Positions 58,048 to 64,000 of a stretch of 64,000 nucleotides of DNA are shown here, in pieces. The stretch comes from Klebsiella sp. BIGb0407. GTDB lineage: Bacteria > Pseudomonadota > Gammaproteobacteria > Enterobacterales > Enterobacteriaceae. The notes beneath the pieces were generated by a model. It saw nothing but the letters and a program-made list of their open reading frames with translations, did not search any database and was not told the DNA's origin. How positions within the stretch are numbered: position 1 is the stretch's first letter; each line of letters opens with the position of its first letter. The stretch covers positions 62,001 through 126,000 of the forward strand of contig NZ_JANUEQ010000003.1 of the NCBI RefSeq assembly GCF_024807845.1, written 5' to 3'. Both the position numbers and the translations under genes were made by a program.

Positions 58048-59811
58048 ATGGTGACCAACAGTCAGCGCTACCGTGAAAAAGTTTCCCAGATGATCAGCTG
58101 GGGACACTGGTTTGCCCTGTTTAACATCTTACTGGCCATTTTGCTCGGCAGCCGCTATTTATTTGTGGCTGACTGGCCCGCTACGCTTACCGGGCGCGTT
58201 TACTCATATTTGAGCATTGTTGGTCACTTCAGCTTCGTGGTCTTCGCGACCTATTTGTTGATTATCTTTCCTCTGACATTTGTCGTAATGTCACAACGGC
58301 TGCTGCGGTTTATCTCTGCCGTTGTTGCTGCGGTGGGCATGACATTACTGCTGATTGATAGCGAAGTCTTTACCCGCTTCCATCTCCATCTTAATCCTGT
58401 GGTCTGGGATGTGGTCGTTAACCCCGATCATGGTGAGGTCGCGCGCGACTGGCAGCTGATGTTCATCAGCCTTCCTGTTATCTTGCTGATAGAAATGCTA
58501 TTTGCGACCTGGAGCTGGCATAAATTGCGCAGCCTTGGGCGGCGCCGTAAGTATGCCCGCCCGGTGGTAGCCTTGTTTATTATCTCTTTTTTCGCCAGCC
58601 ATCTGATGTATATCTGGGCCGATGCTAACTTCTATCGTCCTATTACTATGCAACGCGCCAACCTTCCGCTCTCCTACCCGATGACAGCACGTCGTTTTCT
58701 GGAAAAACATGGTCTGCTGGATGCTCAGGTGTATCAGCAAAGACTGATAGAGCAAGGCGACCCGGCGGCACTTTCAGTACAGTATCCATTAAGTCCGCTA
58801 CAGTTCCGTGATGAGGCCGCGACCAAAAATATTCTGCTGATAACCGTGGATGGCCTTAATGCACAAAGTGCAGAGCAAGATATGCCAGCCCTGCGTGAAT
58901 TTGCCGCCAATAACATCAATTTCCAGCAGCATATGAGTTCCGGCAATAATACCGATGGCGGTATATTCGGCCTGTTTTATGGTATTTCGCCAACCTATAT
59001 GGATGGCGTGATAGCGGCTCGTATTCCTGCTGCACTGATAACCGGGCTTAACCAGAAAGGTTATCAGTTAGGTCTTTTTGCCTCAGATGGCTTTAGTTCA
59101 CCACTTTATCGCCAGGCATTACTGTCAGATTTCTCTCTGTCACCAGCGAAACCTCAGTCAGATAGCCTGACGGTGAAACAGTGGAGTAACTGGTTAACTG
59201 GCTCCACCAGTAATGAGAACCACTGGTTCTCGTGGATCTCTTTTAATGGTCTGAATATTGATCAGAACAAAGACAAGCAACATTTTGTCTCACGCTATCA
59301 TCAAGCTGCCACCAGCGTAGATGAACAAATTAAGCGAGTTCTGGATACTCTGGAAGCCAGCGGAAAACTGCAAAATACCGTAGTCATTATTACTGCCGGA
59401 CACGGTATTCCTCTTACTGAGGCAGAAAACCGATTCCCGTGGTCACGCGCCAATATTCAAGTGCCATTAGTGATTCACTGGCCTGGTACACCGGCCCAGC
59501 GAATCAATAAACTGACTGAACATCAGGATATTATGACAACGCTGATGCAGCGCTTACTGCATGCACGTACGCCGACCAATGAGTATTCGCAAGGTGAGGA
59601 CTTGTTTGCTGCCGTACGCAAGAATGACTGGCTGATTGCTGCCAATAACAGTACCCTTGCCGTCACCACAGCAGATATGACTTTAGTTCTGAACAATAAT
59701 GGCAGCTATCGCATGTATGACTTGCAAGGCGAACAGATGAAAGAGACCAAACCGTTGCTGGGATTACTGCTGCAAGTCCTGATTGATGAAAAACGCTTTA
59801 TCTCTAATTAA
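58048..59811 (+). CDS. yejM: LPS-sensing inner-membrane protein YejM (PbgA/LapC)
   Basis: A 587-residue protein (E. coli 586) with five N-terminal membrane helices (about residues 18-230, DUF3413) and a periplasmic sulfatase-like domain (about 250-580, LLITVDGLNAQSAEQDMPAL). It binds periplasmic-leaflet LPS and restrains LapB-FtsH proteolysis of LpxC, so it sets the rate of LPS synthesis. It is followed by tRNA-Pro as in E. coli. Confidence 0.95.
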   Translation: MVTNSQRYREKVSQMISWGHWFALFNILLAILLGSRYLFVADWPATLTGRVYSYLSIVGHFSFVVFATYLLIIFPLTFVVMSQRLLRFISAVVAAVGMTLLLIDSEVFTRFHLHLNPVVWDVVVNPDHGEVARDWQLMFISLPVILLIEMLFATWSWHKLRSLGRRRKYARPVVALFIISFFASHLMYIWADANFYRPITMQRANLPLSYPMTARRFLEKHGLLDAQVYQQRLIEQGDPAALSVQYPLSPLQFRDEAATKNILLITVDGLNAQSAEQDMPALREFAANNINFQQHMSSGNNTDGGIFGLFYGISPTYMDGVIAARIPAALITGLNQKGYQLGLFASDGFSSPLYRQALLSDFSLSPAKPQSDSLTVKQWSNWLTGSTSNENHWFSWISFNGLNIDQNKDKQHFVSRYHQAATSVDEQIKRVLDTLEASGKLQNTVVIITAGHGIPLTEAENRFPWSRANIQVPLVIHWPGTPAQRINKLTEHQDIMTTLMQRLLHARTPTNEYSQGEDLFAAVRKNDWLIAANNSTLAVTTADMTLVLNNNGSYRMYDLQGEQMKETKPLLGLLLQVLIDEKRFISN

Positions 59812-59846
59812 TTGATTATTTATGAATCAGTTAGTTCGTTTGTGGC

Positions 59847-59877
59847 TTGCAATCAATGGCAAAAGCAGTAGTATAAC
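59847..59877 (+). promoter_or_regulatory. Candidate promoter of tRNA-Pro
   Basis: TTGCAA (59847-59852) and TATAAC (59872-59877) are 19 bases apart, with the -10 box ending 9 bases before the mature tRNA. The spacing is longer than ideal. Confidence 0.5.
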
Positions 59878-59886
59878 TTTTAACAT

Positions 59887-59963
59887 CGGCACGTAGCGCA
59901 GCCTGGTAGCGCATCGTCATGGGGTGGCGAGGGTCGAGAGTTCAAATCTCTCCGTGCCGACCA
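59887..59963 (+). tRNA. proL: tRNA-Pro (GGG anticodon)
   Basis: 77 bases with encoded CCA. The acceptor stem CGGCACG/CGTGCCG, D arm, anticodon loop ATGGGGT with anticodon GGG, and TTCAAAT T loop are all intact, and the anticodon and T stems pair (TCGTC/GGCGA, GAGAG/CTCTC). It reads CCC and CCU codons. It has the same position after yejM as E. coli proL, and the sequence after it changes to accessory genes. Confidence 0.97.
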
Positions 59964-60006
59964 AATTGATATTCGGTATGTACTGGTTACCTACTGAATC
60001 CCCACA

Positions 60007-60041
60007 AAAACCCGCATTCTCACTGAGTTTGCGGGTTTTTT
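60007..60041 (+). terminator. Terminator downstream of tRNA-Pro
   Basis: A 10-base-pair stem AAAACCCGCA / TGCGGGTTTT with a 13-base loop, ending in a run of six T residues. Confidence 0.8.
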
Positions 60042-60105
60042 GTTGCCTGAAGTTAATCAGCGCACTCTTCCGTTTTCTCTAGTATTTCCCGCCACAGAGG
60101 ATAAT

Positions 60106-60134
60106 TTGCACACATTAAACCATATGGATATAAT
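60106..60134 (+). promoter_or_regulatory. Sigma-70 promoter of the RES-Xre operon
   Basis: TTGCAC (60106-60111) and a perfect TATAAT (60129-60134) are 17 bases apart. The palindrome CCATATGG (60120-60127) lies within the spacer and is a candidate operator for the antitoxin. Confidence 0.7.
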
Positions 60135-60159
60135 TAAATGACCAAATGGAGATCCTTTG

Positions 60160-60603
60160 ATGAAAACATTCAGCTTATCGACCACTCAGGCCAGACAACC
60201 CCGCCTATGGCAGGCAGCAGGGTTACATACTTCAGATGGTATCGCGGTACTCGGGCAGATTAACGAAGGCCTTGATGGAAAGGTTGTTAACCTTATCGTC
60301 GACTGGGCGAAGATGACGCAGAACGACCTACGAAAAATGTCCGGTATCCCGTCTACCACTTTCAGTCGCAGCTTGAAATCACGGTTTAGTGCCGAACAAA
60401 GTGAACGCCTGGTACGCATTATCCGCGTTATTGACAGGACAGTAGAGTTATTCGAAGGTGATAAAGAAGAGGCTCAAAAGTGGCTAAATGATCCCAACAG
60501 AGCGCTGAACTGGAAAGTTCCCGCGGAACTGGTGGCATCCGAAACCGGGGCTTACGAAGTCATGAAATTGATAACCCGCCTCGATCTTGGAGTGTACTCT
60601 TGA
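60160..60603 (+). CDS. Xre/MbcA/ParS-type antitoxin (DUF2384)
   Basis: A 147-residue antitoxin of the RES-Xre type. An N-terminal helix-turn-helix-like region (about 25-90, TQNDLRKMSGIPSTTFSRSL) is followed by a C-terminal toxin-binding DUF2384 domain (about 90-147, FEGDKEEAQKWLNDPNRALNWKVPAEL). It neutralises the RES toxin and should repress the operon. The ATG at 60160 has GGAG 8 bases upstream; a TTG one codon earlier was rejected. It has its own near-consensus promoter. Confidence 0.88.
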   Translation: MKTFSLSTTQARQPRLWQAAGLHTSDGIAVLGQINEGLDGKVVNLIVDWAKMTQNDLRKMSGIPSTTFSRSLKSRFSAEQSERLVRIIRVIDRTVELFEGDKEEAQKWLNDPNRALNWKVPAELVASETGAYEVMKLITRLDLGVYS

Positions 60604-61070
60604 TTCTCTACCAGCTGATAAAAACTAAGTACCTTTCTACAGCCTGGACCGGATACGGAGCAAAAGAGGCCGGCGGTCGCTGGAACAGTGTCGGTGTCTC
60701 AATGGTTTATGTATCAGAAACAGCCTCACTTACCATGCTGGAGACCCTGGTACATCTGCATTCCGTGCAGATCATGGAATACTTTACACTATTGCGTATC
60801 ACCGTGCCTGATGAGCTGATTCAGAGCGTTGATATGGACGAACTGCCGGATAACTGGGCCGATGAAGAAGCGCCGCCAGAGTTAGCCGAATACGGCGACG
60901 CCTGGTGTTTGACCCGAGGTTCGATAGCACTACGCGTTCCCAGCGCCCTGTCTCCGGTGGAATATAACTACCTGTTAAACCCTGAACATGCAGATTTCTA
61001 CGAGATAATCAGGAAAGCAGAGACGATCCCGTTTCAATTTGATAGTCGGTTAAAACTGGGTTGTAAATAA
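60600..61070 (+). CDS. RES-domain toxin (NAD-degrading type)
   Basis: A 156-residue RES-family toxin; characterised relatives degrade NAD+. The core GGRWNSVGVSMVYVSETASL with Arg27, Glu40/Glu48 and a Ser at about 115 fits the Arg-Glu-Ser signature. The start is a TTG at 60600 that overlaps the antitoxin stop (TTGA) and has TTGGAG 8 bases upstream; the next Met is 35 residues in, inside the core. Overlap plus a weak start codon would keep toxin synthesis below antitoxin synthesis. Confidence 0.9.
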   Translation: MILYQLIKTKYLSTAWTGYGAKEAGGRWNSVGVSMVYVSETASLTMLETLVHLHSVQIMEYFTLLRITVPDELIQSVDMDELPDNWADEEAPPELAEYGDAWCLTRGSIALRVPSALSPVEYNYLLNPEHADFYEIIRKAETIPFQFDSRLKLGCK

Positions 61071-61169
61071 AGAGCATGAGCTCTGATTCACAAAAAAATA
61101 TATATACATCACCAGAATATGAAGGCTAGCTGATAATTTGCTGTTTTTGAGATTTTTTGCAGATTTATC

Positions 61170-61367
61170 TCAAAAATTCTTTGCCAGACCTGCCTGTTTC
61201 AAAATTCCATTCGCCGTATGTAGTGAAACAATGGTGTATGGAACACTGAAACTCTTTTCTGTTAGAGGGCTGAACCATATCTCATGACTTCCTTTCCCTT
61301 GCCTGTCAAAATAACAACCAGCAGCTGACAGCAATTCCGTAAGTTTAGGGTATAGTCCCGTCCCCAT
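61170..61367 (-). CDS. HicA-type mRNA interferase toxin
   Basis: A 65-residue protein with the double-stranded-RNA-binding-like HicA pattern: LTELLSAAGCYFDRQGKGSHEIW with catalytic His28, and the LHTANGILKQAGL ending. HicA toxins bind and cleave mRNA. It starts 3 bases after the DUF1902 gene stop on the minus strand, the antitoxin-first order being less common for hicAB. ATG start. It is convergent with the RES-Xre operon. Confidence 0.88.
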   Translation of the reverse strand: MGTGLYPKLTELLSAAGCYFDRQGKGSHEIWFSPLTEKSFSVPYTIVSLHTANGILKQAGLAKNF

Positions 61368-61370
61368 ATC

Positions 61371-61628
61371 TCAGAGTACCATTCTATCAGAGTACGATTG
61401 CGCCTGATTAAATGACAGTCTGATACCATCAGGATTATCGCCAAGACCATTTATTTCATACAGCTCGGGGACAATTTCCCACACGCGTTCGGTTAATTCT
61501 TCGTATGTTCCAGCCTCTGTGACTAATCCGAGAGCATCGCATTCGGCTACCCACACATTTTCTTCGTGGTCGTGGTGTATGTTAACCTCGAAAGGCCGAG
61601 AAAAAATAACTACTAATGCTTCTCCCAT
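61371..61628 (-). CDS. DUF1902/HicB-like antitoxin
   Basis: An 85-residue acidic protein of the DUF1902 type (FEVNIHHDHEENVWVAECDALGL, EAGTYEELTERVWEIVPELYEING), a partial HicB-like fold that lacks a DNA-binding domain. It is encoded first, with a strong AGGAGG ribosome site, and the hicA-like gene follows after 3 bases, so it is the likely antidote. The absence of an HTH suggests that regulation is by another factor or by translation. Confidence 0.8.
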   Translation of the reverse strand: MGEALVVIFSRPFEVNIHHDHEENVWVAECDALGLVTEAGTYEELTERVWEIVPELYEINGLGDNPDGIRLSFNQAQSYSDRMVL

Positions 61629-61747
61629 AAGAGCCTCCTGTTTACCAATCAGATAATTTTACATCAGTTCAAAAAATCGTCAATACGTCGTTTTAAACAC
61701 ATCCCTGTGCATCTCTCCCTGAATAACCTTTCCGCCGCACGACTACC

Positions 61748-62185
61748 TTATGTTGCTGGATTCGCTAGGAATTCCCGTGCCTTTGCACAAGCGTCTTCCC
61801 TGTCATCTGCCAGTGTTTTCGGGAATGGCATAATTTTCTTCAGTTTAGGAAAAAGTGTACTCAAGCTGGTACGGACTTCGGGATCGCTGGTCATATAGAC
61901 ATAGCCCGCACACCAGTCACGCAGCTCATTTTTATACTGTTTCATCCAGCGCGTTGACTGCTTTTCTTCCTCATGAGGTTCACGATCGTGTCCGTGACGC
62001 GCCGGGATCCAGACAAATACCACCCGCTGCTGCTGGGTCAGAAATTCGCTGAGTCCGTTCAGCAAACGAGGGGTTCTGTCCGGCATACCGAGTTGCGGAA
62101 AACGAATGAAGACAATCGGCCAGTCGGTCACATCAAATATTTCAGCATCCGGCTGCGCGCCGGGATAACTATTATGCGGGTTCAT
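61748..62185 (-). CDS. Unassigned 145-residue protein of a siderophore-uptake operon
   Basis: I do not recognise this protein. It is soluble with no signal peptide, and shows an alternating strand/helix pattern (DWPIVFIRFPQ, RVVFVWIPA, then acidic and basic helices, ELRDWCAGYVYMTSDPEVR) that recalls STAS/SpoIIAA-like folds, a guess only. The ATG at 62185 lies inside the end of the MFS gene (14-base overlap), with AGGATAAAG upstream; an earlier ATG at 62203 has no ribosome site. Coupled translation with the MFS gene ties it to ferric-siderophore uptake or release. It is the last gene of the operon. Confidence 0.75.
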   Translation of the reverse strand: MNPHNSYPGAQPDAEIFDVTDWPIVFIRFPQLGMPDRTPRLLNGLSEFLTQQQRVVFVWIPARHGHDREPHEEEKQSTRWMKQYKNELRDWCAGYVYMTSDPEVRTSLSTLFPKLKKIMPFPKTLADDREDACAKAREFLANPAT

Positions 62186-63422
62186 ACTCTTTATCCTTTT
62201 CATCTACTGAATTATGCAGCAAACCTACGACTATCAGCAGAGCCACGGCTCCACCAAGGTAAAATAGAGGCCAGCTCAGCCACGCAACCATCTGTGCAAA
62301 GGCTATCGTTGTTAGCGTACTGACAAAGCGACCGACACCGTAAAAGGTGGCGTAATCGGTCGCGGGCTGTTCGGTTCGTGACCACCCGAGGATCCGGGCG
62401 CTCAGTACAACATAGATACCGCTCACCGCAGCCCCGATGGCTACCGCCCCGGATATCGCAAGCCAGGGCAGAACCCATGTGTAACCCACTATCATTGCCG
62501 CTAACGCCGAGACGCCCAGAATGGTAAAAAGCCAGATAGCCTCGGGCAAGCCGAAACGTTGCATTAATGGCGCTGAAACCCCCGCGGTCAGCAGCATCGT
62601 GACGGGACCAAGCGTACCGACAATCCCGCCGATTAATGACATAGGTACGTTCAGGTCGAGTAACATCAAACGGTTAAGTGCCGAAAGTGGAAAAATAACG
62701 CAGCAGCAGAGAGTCAGCAAAATCAGTCGTTTTCGTTGTGCGGGGTGCCGGATTAACTTACGCAAGCTGGCCCCCTGTCCGGATGCGATGGGAGCCCTGG
62801 AGAGTGATGAGGTTCCTCGGGTTAATAGCAGCATCGGGACTATCAGCATAAGCAGACTGGCGGCATAACAGAGAAAAATAAGCGTCCAGCCAAGAGCGTT
62901 AAACAGTGCCACAAAAGCGCCACCGCCAATCATTGCTCCGATGGACAGCGCCGCTAACTTGCAGGCAGCAGCACGCGGACGCCAGGCCGCCTCAATACGT
63001 TCCACGGCCAGGGCATCCAGTGCAATATCCATGGTCGCCATAGCAAAAGCAACGAATAGACCCAGAATAAATAGCAGGTGGAGTGAGGCTCCCTCCATAA
63101 ATGCTGCCGCCACAACCACCAGGGCGGAAGCGAGCTGCATCGGTACAATCCATGCCAGTTCGGGTGCTAAAAAAGGAGGCCGCCAGCGGTCAACCAACGG
63201 TGACCAAAGGAATGCCACACCCAGCGGTAAATAGAGTGCGTAAAGCCAGCCCACCGATTCAAGACTCATCCCTCGGTCACGCATGATGGTGGGGAATCCA
63301 CCCTGGATAAGCCCCATTGTCATACCAAAGCCAATATACAACGCACTTATCGCCAGCAGGATAGCCCATTGCCCGCTCCTTACGGGCAACGGACTGCTAT
63401 TGTGTTGTTCACAGGAAGTCAT
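62172..63422 (-). CDS. MFS transporter of the RhtX/FptX siderophore-import type
   Basis: A 416-residue twelve-helix MFS protein with a PMQ...LFILGLF and AMATMDIALDALAVER pattern reminiscent of RhtX/FptX and AmpG, which import ferric siderophores or muropeptides across the inner membrane. Position directly after a TonB-dependent receptor gene supports the siderophore role. The ATG at 63422 was used; a GTG at 63431 overlaps the receptor stop (GTGA) and is also plausible. The stop lies within the next gene. Confidence 0.8.
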   Translation of the reverse strand: MTSCEQHNSSPLPVRSGQWAILLAISALYIGFGMTMGLIQGGFPTIMRDRGMSLESVGWLYALYLPLGVAFLWSPLVDRWRPPFLAPELAWIVPMQLASALVVVAAAFMEGASLHLLFILGLFVAFAMATMDIALDALAVERIEAAWRPRAAACKLAALSIGAMIGGGAFVALFNALGWTLIFLCYAASLLMLIVPMLLLTRGTSSLSRAPIASGQGASLRKLIRHPAQRKRLILLTLCCCVIFPLSALNRLMLLDLNVPMSLIGGIVGTLGPVTMLLTAGVSAPLMQRFGLPEAIWLFTILGVSALAAMIVGYTWVLPWLAISGAVAIGAAVSGIYVVLSARILGWSRTEQPATDYATFYGVGRFVSTLTTIAFAQMVAWLSWPLFYLGGAVALLIVVGLLHNSVDEKDKEYEPA

Positions 63423-63427
63423 CAGGA

Positions 63428-64000
63428 TCACCAGCGGTAGTTTACGGAGAGATTCACTACCTGCTCATTACCGTAGTTACAGAAGTTATTCGACAGACAG
63501 GTAACATAGGTTTTATCGAACAGATTATTCACGCTAAGCCGAGAGCTTAGCCCTTTGAGCGAACTGAACCCTTTACCAAAGTCATAGCCTATCGCCGTAT
63601 CAAATACGGTATAGCCCGGGACATCGAGACGGGTTGCATTGGCTGCGTAGACGTTAGGTGAATAGCCCCCGACAGTCTCTCCAACATAGCGCCCCCCTCC
63701 TCCCAGGGTTAAGCCTTGTAGCAGTCCCTGGCGGAACGTGTAATCAGCCCATAGCGATGCCGTATAGTCGGGGATGCCAATAGGTTTCTGACCCTGATCC
63801 ACCGCCAGACTTTTGGTGATTTCGGCTTTGGTGTAAGTAAAGGCCCCGGTGACATTAACGCTGTCATTGAGTGCCATTTTCGTTTCGAATTCCAGACCTC
63901 GCGATCGCTGTTCTCCGGTCTGATAGGTGGTATAAGCATTCGCATAAGTCACCACATCTTTCTGAATGATGTCAAACCAGGCGAGAGTAAAGAGTGCATC
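63428..64000 (-). CDS. TonB-dependent siderophore receptor, C-terminal part
   Basis: The window holds the last 190 codons; the N-terminal plug and most of the barrel lie beyond the right edge. The sequence has alternating outer-membrane beta strands (GEQRSRGLEFETKMALN, FTYTKAEI, ADYTFRQG, VNNLFDKTYV) and ends in the aromatic C-terminus NLSVNYRW typical of FhuA/FoxA/FhuE-type hydroxamate receptors. It transports ferric siderophore across the outer membrane with TonB. It is the first gene seen of a three-gene operon with the MFS and 145-residue genes. Confidence 0.88.
   Translation of the reverse strand, partial: DALFTLAWFDIIQKDVVTYANAYTTYQTGEQRSRGLEFETKMALNDSVNVTGAFTYTKAEITKSLAVDQGQKPIGIPDYTASLWADYTFRQGLLQGLTLGGGGRYVGETVGGYSPNVYAANATRLDVPGYTVFDTAIGYDFGKGFSSLKGLSSRLSVNNLFDKTYVTCLSNNFCNYGNEQVVNLSVNYRW

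Noticed and set aside
59964-64000. Search for an attachment-site repeat of the tRNA-Pro 3' end and an integrase
   Set aside because: No second copy of the tRNA end and no recombinase gene were seen within the window.

Overview
This window is chromosomal DNA from a gamma-proteobacterium of the order Enterobacterales. Most proteins are close to full-length matches of Escherichia coli proteins recalled from memory (PutA, MglBAC, GalS, Cdd, SanA, FolE, LysP, FruBKA, YeiP, MepS, RsuA, RadD, YejM), and long blocks keep E. coli order: yohJK-cdd-sanA-mglCAB-galS-yeiB-folE-yeiG-lysP-yeiE-yeiH-nfo, then fruAKB-setB-yeiW-yeiP-yeiR-mepS-pdeN, then yejG-bcr-rsuA-radD-rplY-yejK-yejL-yejM-tRNA-Pro. The differences (a gnd-zwf-GH15 glucoamylase operon, efeU directly beside putA with no putP, missing cirA, lpxT and yejABEF, ERIC-type repeats) suggest an Erwiniaceae-like genus such as Pantoea, Erwinia or Tatumella. 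The genus is inference only.

Layout. Bases 1-8000: the start of efeU and putA share a control region with a Fur-box-like site and two PutA-type motifs. An EamA exporter, yccJ, a DUF421 membrane protein and an NlpC/P60 lipoprotein follow. Bases 8200-13100: a tightly coupled operon for a short 6-phosphogluconate dehydrogenase, glucose-6-phosphate dehydrogenase and a cytosolic GH15 enzyme. Bases 13500-16300: divergent ybiT and ldtB. Bases 16600-27800: a conserved block for a LrgAB-like pair, cytidine deaminase, the galactose ABC transporter with its repressor GalS and recognisable CRP and gal operators, GTP cyclohydrolase I and S-formylglutathione hydrolase. Bases 27850-29720: an iron-siderophore-type ABC permease and ATPase without a binding protein, where E. 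coli has cirA. Bases 29900-37970: lysP, yeiE, yeiH, an AT-rich LuxR-type regulator, a divergent AraC/methyltransferase pair, nfo and a PPK2-like kinase. Bases 38000-46630: the fructose PTS operon with two Cra-type operators, a GDYXXLXY/DUF2157-DUF4401 membrane pair, setB and yeiW. Bases 46800-59960: a conserved housekeeping block ending in tRNA-Pro(GGG).

Downstream of the tRNA the content becomes accessory: a RES-Xre toxin-antitoxin pair, a HicA/DUF1902 pair on the opposite strand, and a siderophore-uptake operon consisting of a TonB-dependent receptor that runs off the right edge, an MFS transporter, and a 145-residue protein I cannot assign. Functionally the window is dominated by sugar uptake and oxidation, iron acquisition at three separate places (efeU, the ABC pair, the terminal operon) and envelope maintenance. 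No insertion sequence, CRISPR array, prophage or rRNA gene was seen. The strongest leads for new biology are the unassigned 145-residue protein in the siderophore operon, the orphan iron ABC pair, and the leader of the LuxR-type regulator.
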